From: an uncultured Lachnospiraceae bacterium
GTDB taxonomy: Bacteria > Bacillota > Clostridia > Lachnospirales > Lachnospiraceae
Direction: 5' to 3'
NCBI GenBank assembly: GCA_951800145.1
Contig: CATOJE010000023.1
Span: 1-48,022 of the forward strand
Length of the DNA stretch: 48,022 bases
Position 1 is the first letter of the stretch. Each line of letters opens with the position of its first letter. Below are positions 1 through 8,560 of the stretch, piece by piece. Both the position numbers and the translations under genes were made by a program. The notes beneath the pieces were generated by a model. It was given only the letters and a program-made list of their open reading frames with translations. It made no database searches and had not been told where the DNA came from.

Positions 1-35
1 ATATTTTCATAATCAAGCCCTTTCAGTTAAATATA

Positions 36-896
36 TTATAATTTTATCCAGCCATCACACCATACATCATGTCCATCCATTCCCTTTATCCATACTTTAG
101 GAGCAACAACAATCTTACCTGGATTATTATTCAGCCATGCCCCCCACCAGCTAAAAGTGCTATTAGAAATAATATTTCCTTTACATAATGTCATTAGATA
201 CATGTCATACCAATCTTGATATGAATTGAAAAGTTTCTCATTACATACTAATATATTTTTTCCACCAAAAAATTTTTTTACCCAGTCCACATCATCAGAA
301 AAAAATATAAGTTTGCTATCTGGATATACTGTACTCATATACTCTATCGCGTTTATATAGTACTCCAATGAGCAAACCTTGTATTGTTCAAGGGATAGAA
401 AATCCCCTCTTCTAATATGAACTCCGATATAATTACATTTTATTTCTTCCCCAAGCTGTCTTAATTTGGGCTCAGAGATATCAAAGGAAAAACAATCCAA
501 AATTTTTTTCTTAATATCAGCAAAGTACTTTTCTGTTTGCCAGTAACCCACAAATACACAATTTTGTGTTTGAAATATATCATTTTCACAACAGAAATAA
601 TTTTCTTCTACATAGAAAAATCTTTCTTTTATATTTTTCTTGAACTGTGTTAATAAGTCCGATTTCTTTTTTATTTCTTTCCACCTTTCATCTATTTCTA
701 TAAATCTATTTTCATCAACTACATTTAAATCAATATTTTTAAATATTTTGTCTAATACAAATGGTCTCGTTCCCGGATGATTGTCATAATACCCCAAACT
801 ACTTCCAACTATCCGTCCTCTGCTTCTTAGCGCTTCAACTAAAGCATATTGAAACATTTGGTTTCCCAATCCGCCCTTAAATCTTACAATATCCAT
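36..896 (-). CDS. Alpha-1,2-fucosyltransferase-like glycosyltransferase (GT11)
   Basis: This 286-residue protein is a family GT11 enzyme, which transfers fucose from GDP-fucose onto a surface glycan in the cytoplasm. The GT11 hallmarks are visible: GGLGNQMFQYA near residue 10 and the donor-binding HIRRGDF motif near residue 160. A later NSTFSWWGAWL motif is also typical. The length is normal for the family and an AAGGA ribosome site stands before the ATG. It is the last gene of a minus-strand group after the WcbI-like gene, with 14 bases between them. The DNA is strongly AT-rich compared with the rest of the window, which fits transfer of a glycan cassette. The family call is firm. The acceptor and the fucose linkage are inferred from the family only. 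Confidence 0.88.
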   Translation of the reverse strand: MDIVRFKGGLGNQMFQYALVEALRSRGRIVGSSLGYYDNHPGTRPFVLDKIFKNIDLNVVDENRFIEIDERWKEIKKKSDLLTQFKKNIKERFFYVEENYFCCENDIFQTQNCVFVGYWQTEKYFADIKKKILDCFSFDISEPKLRQLGEEIKCNYIGVHIRRGDFLSLEQYKVCSLEYYINAIEYMSTVYPDSKLIFFSDDVDWVKKFFGGKNILVCNEKLFNSYQDWYDMYLMTLCKGNIISNSTFSWWGAWLNNNPGKIVVAPKVWIKGMDGHDVWCDGWIKL

Positions 897-910
897 AATA
901 TTCCTTATTT

Positions 911-2110
911 TTATTTTGTATCAAGTAATTTAGTTTCTTTACCAATCATATTCCATAGTACATATTCTTCTATGTATTCACATAAATTCAAAGGATGTTT
1001 ATGCAATGTAAATTCGTATTGGCAACATTTGATATACTCTTGCTTGTATTCCAATTTCAACGCCTTTCGAACACATCCGTAAATAAATATTTCACCTTGA
1101 TCCATTTCATCATCATACATTTTTCCTTTTTTTCTATTAAGTTCAAGAATCTCCATTATTTGTCTGCCCTTTTCATATATCACTTCATTTGAAGGGTGGT
1201 TTGGATCATAAAATAACAGTTTTGTTTTATAATTTTTTTCTATATAATCTGATATTTTTATATCGCATACATTCTCCCGTTTTCGTAACTTCTCGATTTG
1301 CTTTTGAAAATTCCGAATGATCTCTTCTTTACAATAAATCTCTGCATTTTCAATCATATTCTGAATATCATTTATTCCACCACAATTTTTGTTAATATTT
1401 TCATCTTCCCATCTCATTACCCAGCAAACTGCACTTTCTACTTGAGATCTCCTTAATGGATTATTATTTATATCAATTGCATTTTTATTTATATGATAAT
1501 TAAATACAGCTTTATCAAATTCCTTAATCTGAGGAAATAAAAAATTGAATCCATACAAATTAGGAATTCTAATACACTTACAATGACTCAATATTTTTTT
1601 CTCTAATTCTTCTACTCCGGGTACAAAAAAAGAATTATTCTTTTGGATATCCTGTGAGATCAATAGTTTACAAAATCTCAATTCGTTTTCTTTTGGAAAT
1701 CTTTTATTTTCATCCAAATCAGCAACGTAGTATCTTCGAATATAGTATATCCGACTAAACTCAGGTTGATTTAGTAAATAGTTTTCTAGCTTTATCATAT
1801 GACAATTTCCGTATAGAATTGCTAATTTTCTATTGATCACCCCCCCAGGAATGTAATTTTCAAATTCTATCAAACCTAAGTTTTCCAACTGTTTAGCAAT
1901 TTCAAAATAAACATCTGTGGTTTCCGTAGCAACTATAATAAGATGGTTTTTAAGATCTGCTTCTTTTTCTTTCAAACTATAAACACAGATCCCATGAAAG
2001 CACCGATTAGAATTGCGATCAAGAACATATTTAATTTCAAATCTTTTCCTATACAGGCAATAAAATTTTTCACCGGCTAACCCCGCACCATATAGCACAA
2101 TTTCTTCCAT
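911..2110 (-). CDS. WcbI-like polysaccharide biosynthesis protein
   Basis: A 399-residue cytoplasmic protein. The N-terminus reads IVLYGAGLAGEKF, a nucleotide-binding-like loop common in sugar-modifying proteins that carry an extra Rossmann segment. From about residue 130 the text AILYGNCHMIKLENYLL matches the start of the WcbI domain, a family found in capsule gene clusters and proposed to act as an acetyltransferase or lyase on polysaccharide. The later segment FYDPNHPSNEVIYEKG also fits that family. It lies directly upstream of the GT11 gene and probably shares its transcript. Like its neighbour it is AT-rich. The exact reaction is unknown, because WcbI biochemistry is poorly settled, so only a role in surface-glycan decoration is inferred. 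Confidence 0.7.
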   Translation of the reverse strand: MEEIVLYGAGLAGEKFYCLYRKRFEIKYVLDRNSNRCFHGICVYSLKEKEADLKNHLIIVATETTDVYFEIAKQLENLGLIEFENYIPGGVINRKLAILYGNCHMIKLENYLLNQPEFSRIYYIRRYYVADLDENKRFPKENELRFCKLLISQDIQKNNSFFVPGVEELEKKILSHCKCIRIPNLYGFNFLFPQIKEFDKAVFNYHINKNAIDINNNPLRRSQVESAVCWVMRWEDENINKNCGGINDIQNMIENAEIYCKEEIIRNFQKQIEKLRKRENVCDIKISDYIEKNYKTKLLFYDPNHPSNEVIYEKGRQIMEILELNRKKGKMYDDEMDQGEIFIYGCVRKALKLEYKQEYIKCCQYEFTLHKHPLNLCEYIEEYVLWNMIGKETKLLDTK

Positions 2111-2197
2111 TATTTCCCTCTATATAAAAACATGCACAATTATATACTATTCATCATACACATTTGCATTCCTTGTAACAATGCACTCTATATCTAT

Positions 2198-3313
2198 TTA
2201 AATCGCTTTCCATATTAAAGCGCCCTGACTTTTATTCTCGTTTTTCTCTATCAACGTAGCTGATGCTTCTTTGATATATCTTGTTAAATCTCTCAGCGTA
2301 TATCTCCCTTCTCCAATGCTTTTTTCAGTAAATAAATTCCTATATGCTCTTTGATAACTGCTGGAATTTTTTATATCTTTTACTATTTTTTCTATCGATA
2401 ATTTTATAATATCACCTTTGTCACAAGCTACAATTTCATTTTTAGAAGCATTAAACAAAATGCCATTTCCAATATAAATGTCCGACTGAGCAAATTCATA
2501 AGTTCTTTCACAAGAATTCGGACACCCGTTTTTTAATTTTAAAATCCGATCTTTAAAGCAGCCTTGAAGATGATATAAATCTCCAAATATGTCCTCTTCC
2601 GCCTTAGTTGGAAAATCTATTATAAAGCTTTTCCGTTCATCAGACTCAAGATTAATCAATACAATTTCTGTCTTACTAGAAAATATTCTTCGAAATATAA
2701 CTATATCAGAATATTTGTATACCCCTTTAATTATAATGTCTTCTGAGTTATAAATGATGTTGCATAAATGTTCTTTATTATTCAATTCATATTTGCACAG
2801 ATAATTTTGATTTTTATAAATTAAGGAGAAAAACAATTCTCCTTTTACAATACAGGCGCTATCGGCCCGAATATTTCCACACAAATTTCCATTGCAATTA
2901 CATTCTCTGTCTATGAAAGAGCACCATATGTTATCTTTCGATATTAATTTTCCAGTTATTCCATACCTTCTTATCGTTTCCCCTTTAAATGGGAGAATGA
3001 CAAATTCATCTTGATCGATTAATACATTCGAACAGTAAAATCCTGCTTCATCGGCTTCGATTCCCTGCAATTCTATCGTTCTTATCTGCTGTTCTAAACG
3101 ATCATAGACAAGAAAATGATCTTCTGTGAATGAATATATAAGAATCCCTCGTTCAAGCGGCAGCATTCTTATTTTTTTTCCTGTACACTCCCATGGCAAA
3201 TGGGCTTCTATCTTTGCTTTTCCAGAGGGAGTATGTATTGATATTAAGCTTCTCGATATGCTTTCAATTAAATAGATAAACTTTTCCACTTTCAGCTCTG
3301 TGTTAAAATACAT
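2198..3313 (-). CDS. Conserved-looking protein of unknown function, beta-rich
   Basis: I do not recognise this 371-residue protein. It has no signal peptide and no membrane segment. The sequence is a succession of short beta-strand-like stretches separated by charged loops (for example RGILIYSF, DEFVILPFKG, GELFFSLIY), as in beta-propeller proteins. It carries a cysteine cluster (residues CNCNGNLC) in its middle and a helical C-terminus. A strong ribosome site (AAGGAGAG) precedes the ATG. It lies between the Thr-rich secreted protein and the WcbI-like and fucosyltransferase genes and shares their low G+C content, so a role linked to the surface glycan or secreted protein is possible but not shown. 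Confidence 0.6.
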   Translation of the reverse strand: MYFNTELKVEKFIYLIESISRSLISIHTPSGKAKIEAHLPWECTGKKIRMLPLERGILIYSFTEDHFLVYDRLEQQIRTIELQGIEADEAGFYCSNVLIDQDEFVILPFKGETIRRYGITGKLISKDNIWCSFIDRECNCNGNLCGNIRADSACIVKGELFFSLIYKNQNYLCKYELNNKEHLCNIIYNSEDIIIKGVYKYSDIVIFRRIFSSKTEIVLINLESDERKSFIIDFPTKAEEDIFGDLYHLQGCFKDRILKLKNGCPNSCERTYEFAQSDIYIGNGILFNASKNEIVACDKGDIIKLSIEKIVKDIKNSSSYQRAYRNLFTEKSIGEGRYTLRDLTRYIKEASATLIEKNENKSQGALIWKAI

Positions 3314-3326
3314 ATTCTCTCCTTAC

Positions 3327-3359
3327 ATAGGATGCAGGCGTTTATCGCCTGCATCCTAT
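3327..3359 (-). other. Perfect 14-bp stem-loop between two operon genes
   Basis: ATAGGATGCAGGCG pairs perfectly with CGCCTGCATCCTAT around a 5-base loop. On the minus strand the hairpin follows the secreted-protein gene and ends just before the ribosome site of the next gene. No T-run follows it, so it is more likely an mRNA-stabilising or processing hairpin than a classical terminator. Confidence 0.6.
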
Positions 3360-3417
3360 AACTAACTTCTTATAGATATTTTAGGGATACAGCCGTTTAA
3401 ACTTCTCAATTTAAACA

Positions 3418-4497
3418 CTAATTCGTTGCTGCTGTTACTGTAATTGTAACCTCTGTTTTCGCTGTATCATCAAATATTATATTAAGTTTCAAACCATTCG
3501 CAGAATTAACGGCCGTCATATTATTTGTAATGAAAGCGGCATCAATCGTTAACGTATTTCCATTAAGCGAATATCTCACTGCCGGAACATCAGTATTGGC
3601 GTTCAAATTTCTGATTTTGGAAATGCCTTCAGCAGCCTTCTCGCCTGCACCAAGATTAACCGTTATATCTAAAGGGCTACCTGATGTTGCGGTATAAGTA
3701 GTTGTTGTAATACTAGGAGCCGCATCAGCTACAGCATTAGCGTCAAGCAATGTAGCACTGCTATCATCAGCACGAACAGCATAGCTCCAGGTCACAGTTA
3801 CATTAGAACCTGCAAGGCCGGTGGCAGAATAATCTCCGTTCGGATTGCAAGCCCCTGTCATACCGAACTCAAAACTATTCCATGCCGTATCTGGAACACC
3901 GGCTTTCGCTGTATAGCCGTATCCGCCGCCATCAACCGATGTAATCTCGTAATTATCGCTATTACCTTTAAGTCCAACGGTAACCTTGCCTGCTGTCTCT
4001 GTAGTATCAACTGCTACCTCTGTCTGATTTGCTACCTGCAATCCCAAATACAATTTCGCTTGCGTATCAGTAGTCTCAAATGTCTTTGTAGTAGACATTG
4101 CAACATTAGTATTTGCATCTGTTTTAGCAGCAATAGTTACATCAACATCCACTGTTCCCTTATTCATTACTTTTAATTTCGCGCTGTCTTTCGTCCAGGT
4201 ATTCTCCGCTGACTGGAAGTATACATTTGCTCCCGCCTCAAAGCTTTGCCCTGAATATTTTGCACTGTTTGTTTCTGCGATCAAGCCCTCCGGATCCATC
4301 TTATAAGCAAATGTTGTTGTGTTATTGTCTGTAGGCAAGGTTACTGCTACAACATCCTTGTCAACGTGCCCCTCAAATGCTCCTGTTCCTGTTCCGCTTC
4401 CTGAGCCTGTGGTTGTTCCTGTCACCGCATAAGCTGTCATACTCATTCCCAACACCATGGTTGCTGCCAGCGTTCCAGCCAGCGCTTTTCTCATCAT
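3418..4497 (-). CDS. Secreted Thr/Ser-rich surface protein, unknown family
   Basis: A 359-residue exported protein. Residues 1-25 form a clear signal peptide (MMRKALAG, then a hydrophobic core, cleavage after AYA). The mature part begins with a Thr-Gly-Ser linker (TGTTTGSGSGTGTG). It continues with beta-rich domains full of Thr, Ala, Asn and Asp and with only one cysteine in the mature chain. No LPXTG, SLH or lipobox anchor is visible. The composition resembles fibre or coat proteins of the TasA/WxL-like kind, but I see no diagnostic motif. The next upstream gene encodes a small single-pass membrane protein, and glycosyltransferase genes lie on both sides. A glycosylated surface fibre or coat component is my inference. 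Two adjacent ATGs follow AAGGAGGAAGGAAG, and the first was used. Confidence 0.75.
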   Translation of the reverse strand: MMRKALAGTLAATMVLGMSMTAYAVTGTTTGSGSGTGTGAFEGHVDKDVVAVTLPTDNNTTTFAYKMDPEGLIAETNSAKYSGQSFEAGANVYFQSAENTWTKDSAKLKVMNKGTVDVDVTIAAKTDANTNVAMSTTKTFETTDTQAKLYLGLQVANQTEVAVDTTETAGKVTVGLKGNSDNYEITSVDGGGYGYTAKAGVPDTAWNSFEFGMTGACNPNGDYSATGLAGSNVTVTWSYAVRADDSSATLLDANAVADAAPSITTTTYTATSGSPLDITVNLGAGEKAAEGISKIRNLNANTDVPAVRYSLNGNTLTIDAAFITNNMTAVNSANGLKLNIIFDDTAKTEVTITVTAATN

Positions 4498-4566
4498 CTT
4501 CCTTCCTCCTTAAAATAATTTATTTTCTATTTGTTAATAAGCCTTTCGGCATTTAACCTTATGAAT

Positions 4567-5100
4567 CTACGAATCCACAGTAATGGTAAACGCCACCCGC
4601 AATGTACTGATGGTTTCTTGTTCTTCATCTACCAGATGATACACAATCACACAATCATAGGTACCTTTATCTAATGGTTTATCCAGCTCAATATTTTCCA
4701 GATGGCTTCCTCTGGGAATAACCGGGGACTGGTAAATCGCTTCCTCTTCATTATCCGCCAAAAGAACATCAAAATAGACATCATTTGTATTTTCAATCAG
4801 ATTATCCACCCAGGCATCGTCGGATACGGCGTCTCCTTTACTGAAATGCCAGTCTGTATCCATACTGACGGTATAATAACCCGGCTCGACAAATTCCTGT
4901 GCTTCTTCAACCATATCCGCCGCTACACTTTCCGCATTACTTTCATTGACAATAACATTTCGCTTTTCCTGTGTTTCTTCCTCATCCTGTTTTCCAGAAC
5001 CAAGAAGAAAAATAATAATGCCAAGCAGTGCAATAATCACGATTGCACCTACAATAATAATTATTTTCCCGTTTTTTCCTTCCTTGCCATTCCCGGACAT
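4567..5100 (-). CDS. Small single-pass membrane protein with extracellular beta domain
   Basis: A 177-residue protein with a short basic cytoplasmic N-terminus (MSGNGKEGKNGK), one hydrophobic helix at about residues 13-35 and an acidic linker (KQDEEETQEKR). The rest is an extracytoplasmic domain rich in beta strands, ending in TLRVAFTITVDS. The ATG at 5100 was chosen over a TTG further upstream because GGAGG lies eight bases before it. It sits between the GT-B glycosyltransferase and the secreted Thr-rich protein. It may anchor, present or sense that protein. Small proteins of this type occur in other Lachnospiraceae, but I know of no assigned function. Confidence 0.7.
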   Translation of the reverse strand: MSGNGKEGKNGKIIIIVGAIVIIALLGIIIFLLGSGKQDEEETQEKRNVIVNESNAESVAADMVEEAQEFVEPGYYTVSMDTDWHFSKGDAVSDDAWVDNLIENTNDVYFDVLLADNEEEAIYQSPVIPRGSHLENIELDKPLDKGTYDCVIVYHLVDEEQETISTLRVAFTITVDS

Positions 5101-5122
5101 TATCCAAACCTCCAAACATTTC

Positions 5123-6481
5123 TTATCCTGCTATGATCTCCACATCCTGCAACATCACCGGCATCCCCCTCTCCTGACACAACTGCACCACCGAGCTCCC
5201 ATCCCCATAATAAGCATCACTAATCGCAATAGCCCGGTCCAAATCCGCCGTATCATCATAGATCCCCCACCCCTCTTCCCGGTAGGTATCCACTATCTCC
5301 TTATACTCTTCCCACAGTCTAGTCCTCACCGACTTAATCGTCGCCTCAATAAGCGGATGCGGCCTCCAAAGCAGCGCCACCTCTTCCCGATTCTCCTTAA
5401 AAACGTTCAATGCATCTCGGATCTTCCGGTTCATCTTCTCATTATGGTTCAGCAGCGCCTGGACGCTGGTATTATAAAGAATGATCTTCTTCCAGCTCCC
5501 ATCGGGCTTTTCAATCACCTTCCGCCACTCCTCCGGCACCTCCACATCTTCCTTCCGGGTATTTACCACCTTATCCATCTTGGGTGAACCCAGTCCCAGG
5601 ATCTTCTTTTCCCAGTACTCCCTGGTATCCTCCCCGGACTGCTCCTTCATAAACCTGGTCAGCACCTTGACATATGCTTTTTTCATGTTCTCCGACTGGA
5701 CGATGACTTTATCTGCATTGAAGACACCGGTGGTGATGCAAAAATGCTGCATCCCCTCTAACGCCTCTTCATTCTCCACATCCGGCTCTCCCAGCACGAA
5801 GTAGGGGATATAGACCAGCTCATCGGTGAAGTTTTTTAAGTTTCCCGAATAAAAAAACGGGTGCACGCTGGTGACATAGTTTGAATTGTCGTATGGATTA
5901 TGTATGAAGATCATGTCTGGCCTGCGGTTTTCAAAATCGTATTCGTCATATCTGGTAATGGGAACATCCTGGGGATATAAGTCCCCCTCATAATGCTCCT
6001 CCCGGAAGGTTCCGTCTGGGTTTTTATCGTAGTAGGGAATGGGGATCACATAGGCGTCGGTATCTCCATCCTCCTCTGCCGCCCTCCAGACGCTCTCCAA
6101 AGAATCCCACATGGAGGCCTTGTACGGCAGGAATACCACTTCCTTTCGATCCTCCGGCAGCTGGATTTGTATGCTGTTCTGCAGCTGGGTTAGCTGTTTT
6201 CGGAGCTTTTTTCCTATTTTCCGGCATACTGGTTCATTGGATGTGACCATGCTCATCTGATATATTTTCTCGCAATAGTCTTCCAGATTTTCTACGAGCC
6301 CCCGGTATTGTTCCCCGAAGGCTTCTAAATGCGTGCCGATTTCCATAGCAGCGTCCTGACACTGGATGAATACCTGAGTCAGTGCTTCCGGATCTGCAGG
6401 AAGTGCTTTTACCACGGAGTCATTGGCCTCCATCATGGTGTGGATTAAGTTTAAAATGTCTTTCTTTTTATACCGCTCCAA
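5123..6481 (-). CDS. CDP-glycerol glycerophosphotransferase-like GT-B protein
   Basis: A 452-residue cytoplasmic protein. The first 130 residues are helical. A GT-B fold follows, with VVFLPYKASMWDSLESVW at the N-lobe and the C-lobe signature VALLWRPHPLIEATI followed by SDAYYGDGSSVVQLC. The RPHP and GDxSS elements are those of TagB/TagF-type transferases, which use CDP-activated polyols. Many clostridial members sit beside surface glycoproteins. The start is taken as TTG at 6481, because GGGAGG lies nine bases upstream and the reading frame further upstream (to 6712) has no family-like residues. It is the first gene of the surface block, 22 bases from the membrane protein. The donor and acceptor are unknown. 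Confidence 0.75.
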   Translation of the reverse strand: MERYKKKDILNLIHTMMEANDSVVKALPADPEALTQVFIQCQDAAMEIGTHLEAFGEQYRGLVENLEDYCEKIYQMSMVTSNEPVCRKIGKKLRKQLTQLQNSIQIQLPEDRKEVVFLPYKASMWDSLESVWRAAEEDGDTDAYVIPIPYYDKNPDGTFREEHYEGDLYPQDVPITRYDEYDFENRRPDMIFIHNPYDNSNYVTSVHPFFYSGNLKNFTDELVYIPYFVLGEPDVENEEALEGMQHFCITTGVFNADKVIVQSENMKKAYVKVLTRFMKEQSGEDTREYWEKKILGLGSPKMDKVVNTRKEDVEVPEEWRKVIEKPDGSWKKIILYNTSVQALLNHNEKMNRKIRDALNVFKENREEVALLWRPHPLIEATIKSVRTRLWEEYKEIVDTYREEGWGIYDDTADLDRAIAISDAYYGDGSSVVQLCQERGMPVMLQDVEIIAG

Positions 6482-6739
6482 TCTCACTGCCTCCCTGGGG
6501 ATCCTTTGCAAAACTGTTGTTTTTGTGTTTTGCTTTTTATTATCATACGAATTAGCCGGGCATCTCTGCCTGCAATGGGGGATTTTCAAATCCTTCCTTC
6601 CCTCTTTGCTTCGCTCCGTGCTGGCCACGGTCCTGGCATATCGGAAAGCCGTGATAACACGGCCTGGGTAATGCCGTTGGAATGCTTCTTTGAAATCCCG
6701 GCGCCCCTGCACTGCTGGGCGTGTGATGGTTTCGTCAGC

Positions 6740-7015
6740 ATTTCCTGCCTGCCATTTTCATGGCATTGTGCTGTCATCAGCCCTTTCGGGATGAGCGGCA
6801 GCGTTTATGTTTCACATACCTTCCTGCGATCCTTATCGGTAAAACCCTTTGCCCGAAAATCCTGCCTCTGCTTCCCCACTTTTTTGCGTCCTCCGGCTTC
6901 GCTTTAAAATCTGCTAAAGGTATGCATGGTAGCGATTTAGATTCTACTAAACGCTGTGCTGGAGCAGCACAGGCAGGATATCCTGGTGCAGGTTCATTCC
7001 CAGGATGGTATGGAA
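6740..7015 (-). ncRNA. Candidate guide RNA / omega-RNA scaffold downstream of the dead TnpB
   Basis: The stretch 6482-7015 holds no convincing gene. On the minus strand directly after the TnpB stop it is dense in hairpins. An 8-bp stem CTGTGCTG/CAGCACAG lies at 6954-6972, a TTTAG/CTAAA stem at 6936-6951 and CTTTA/TAAAG at 6902-6919. Two hairpins are capped by GAAA tetraloops on the minus strand, at 6774-6794 and 6750-6765 (stem TGCCAT/ATGGCA). TnpB proteins use an RNA made from the 3' end of their gene and the adjacent element end, so position and strand fit. The ends and any guide segment (expected below about 6740) cannot be fixed by eye. The region 6482-6740 should also hold the promoter of the downstream glycosyltransferase gene. 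Confidence 0.4.
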
Positions 7016-8395
7016 TCATCCAATGGTTTGTGCTTGTGATTCTTTGTATTTTTTCTCGATATTCCTTGCCCCATTGAGGGCGATGGTGCTCTGGTAGCCG
7101 CAGCTTTCGCATAAAAAAAACTCTGCCAGCCGCTTTCCCTGGGCCCCGCAGTTGGAGCAAATATTCCCGGTTCCCTTGGAATGGATCTCCACAAGCTGGA
7201 TGCCGTTTATCATGCATTTCTGTGCCAGCCGTTTCCTCACGTAGCTCTGAGGGCCCTGGGTGATTTTACGGTTGGCGGCTTTGATATTTTTCCTTGTTTT
7301 GTGAAGGGTTTTATTCAGGGTAACTGGCTTGGGAATGATGATTTTCCCGGGCTTTTCGGTTTCCAGCATTTGGTTTAGCTGGGTGTTGATATAGGTTTCC
7401 AGCCTTGCCTGTTCTCTTTTTTTCTGGCGGCTGTATTTCTGACGGCCCAGGTTATTTGCCTGAAGCTTTTCTGCCTTTTTTTCGTCTCCCAGTGCAAGAC
7501 TTTCCCGGTACTGGGCCCGCACCTTGCTGCGCTCCCGGTTTTTCTCGGTCAGGCGCTCTGTCTTTGCCGTGGACCGCTCTCCCAGCTCTTCCCCATAGAC
7601 ATTTCCGGAGGACAGGGTGCACATGCTCCGGTAGCCCAGGTGAAGATAAATGGTGTTCTGATAGTCTTCATGCTTCCGCCTCTTTATTTCTGAAGGAATG
7701 GCGATCCGGGCGCCGTCTTTTTCAATGCATATCCGCAGCTGTCTTGTGCTTGTTTTATCGTCCTTTAATGGAAGGCTGACCCTTCTTCTGGGGATTCTGG
7801 ATACCAGGCAGAGGGTATGGTCCTTATAGGAATAGCCGCCTGGAGATACGCAGAAGCTGTCTGCCCTGCCTGCCGCAGGCCGGATCCAGTGGCGTCTGGT
7901 AAGCCTTCGGAGAAGGTTATTTAAGCGGCTGGTATCAATGTCCAGGCCTTTTACCTTTTCCGGCATGGGGTAAGCTTCATGGTTCAGGATGGCGGCATAG
8001 ACCTTGTCAAGCTTTAAGACGGTCCTCAGATACATACGGTCATCGCCATTTAAGTTTTCATTGGCTGTAATTAATGTCCGTATTTTATTCTTCAGCATCC
8101 CCCACATGCCCTTGATATCCCGAACTCCATCCCGCACTGCCAGCTCATAATATACGGATGGCAGCTCCAGCTGCTCCCGCAGCCCGCAGTGGCGCATCTC
8201 TGTCATGATATCGTAGATCGAGGCAAGTCTTCCCAGGCTTCCGATCCCGGAATACCGTTCGTAGACGCTGGCCTTTACCTTGGCATAGTCGGAAGCGATC
8301 CCCTTGAGGAATTCCATTGTTTCATCGGGAAGGCTCTCAGTGTGCTGCCAAAGTGTCTTTGTAATCTCTGCTTCCTTTTCCATATCATGCATCAC
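7016..8395 (-). CDS. Nuclease-dead TnpB-family protein (TldR-like)
   Basis: A 459-residue IS605 OrfB/TnpB homologue of full family length. The C-terminal zinc ribbon is intact (C413-x2-C416, C429-x2-C432). The three RuvC acids are gone. The GIDLG position reads YLHLG with His252 for Asp. The second motif reads IIIPKP (Pro355-Lys356) where an IEDL-type Glu belongs. The third motif reads TIALNGARNI with Thr437-Ile-Ala439 instead of DRD. The frame is otherwise open and the family text preserved, which argues for selection on RNA/DNA binding without cutting. No TnpA transposase is nearby. The start is uncertain: GTG 8395, the next ATG, or ATG 8383, each with a weak ribosome site. It ends beside a hairpin-rich stretch (candidate guide RNA) and the promoter side of a surface/glycan operon. 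It may be an RNA-guided repressor, or alternatively a decayed transposon gene. Confidence 0.85.
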   Translation of the reverse strand: MMHDMEKEAEITKTLWQHTESLPDETMEFLKGIASDYAKVKASVYERYSGIGSLGRLASIYDIMTEMRHCGLREQLELPSVYYELAVRDGVRDIKGMWGMLKNKIRTLITANENLNGDDRMYLRTVLKLDKVYAAILNHEAYPMPEKVKGLDIDTSRLNNLLRRLTRRHWIRPAAGRADSFCVSPGGYSYKDHTLCLVSRIPRRRVSLPLKDDKTSTRQLRICIEKDGARIAIPSEIKRRKHEDYQNTIYLHLGYRSMCTLSSGNVYGEELGERSTAKTERLTEKNRERSKVRAQYRESLALGDEKKAEKLQANNLGRQKYSRQKKREQARLETYINTQLNQMLETEKPGKIIIPKPVTLNKTLHKTRKNIKAANRKITQGPQSYVRKRLAQKCMINGIQLVEIHSKGTGNICSNCGAQGKRLAEFFLCESCGYQSTIALNGARNIEKKYKESQAQTIG

Positions 8396-8560
8396 CCTGG
8401 CCTGAAGGCTTATGGCTCACGGAGCGTCAGGCTCTCGCTGACAATCAGGCTAAGTCTCTTGAATCACTTTGTGTTCGAGACCATGAATCACTCTTCAGCG
8501 AAAAATTCTCTTACTATTTCTCTGATATTTCGATATAATAATGGAATCGTGCTTGTGAGG

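Noticed and set aside
6482-6712. N-terminal extension of the GT-B glycosyltransferase to an upstream ATG
   Set aside because: The extra residues are Arg/Lys-rich with no family match, and TTG 6481 has a well-placed GGGAGG.
6750-6794. Group II intron domain suggested by GAAA tetraloop hairpins
   Set aside because: No reverse transcriptase or domain V consensus is visible, and a TnpB-associated RNA fits the context better.
6506-6907. Plus-strand open frames downstream of the TnpB gene
   Set aside because: They overlap other open frames on both strands, have no ribosome site and give Cys/Phe/Pro-rich text without family likeness.
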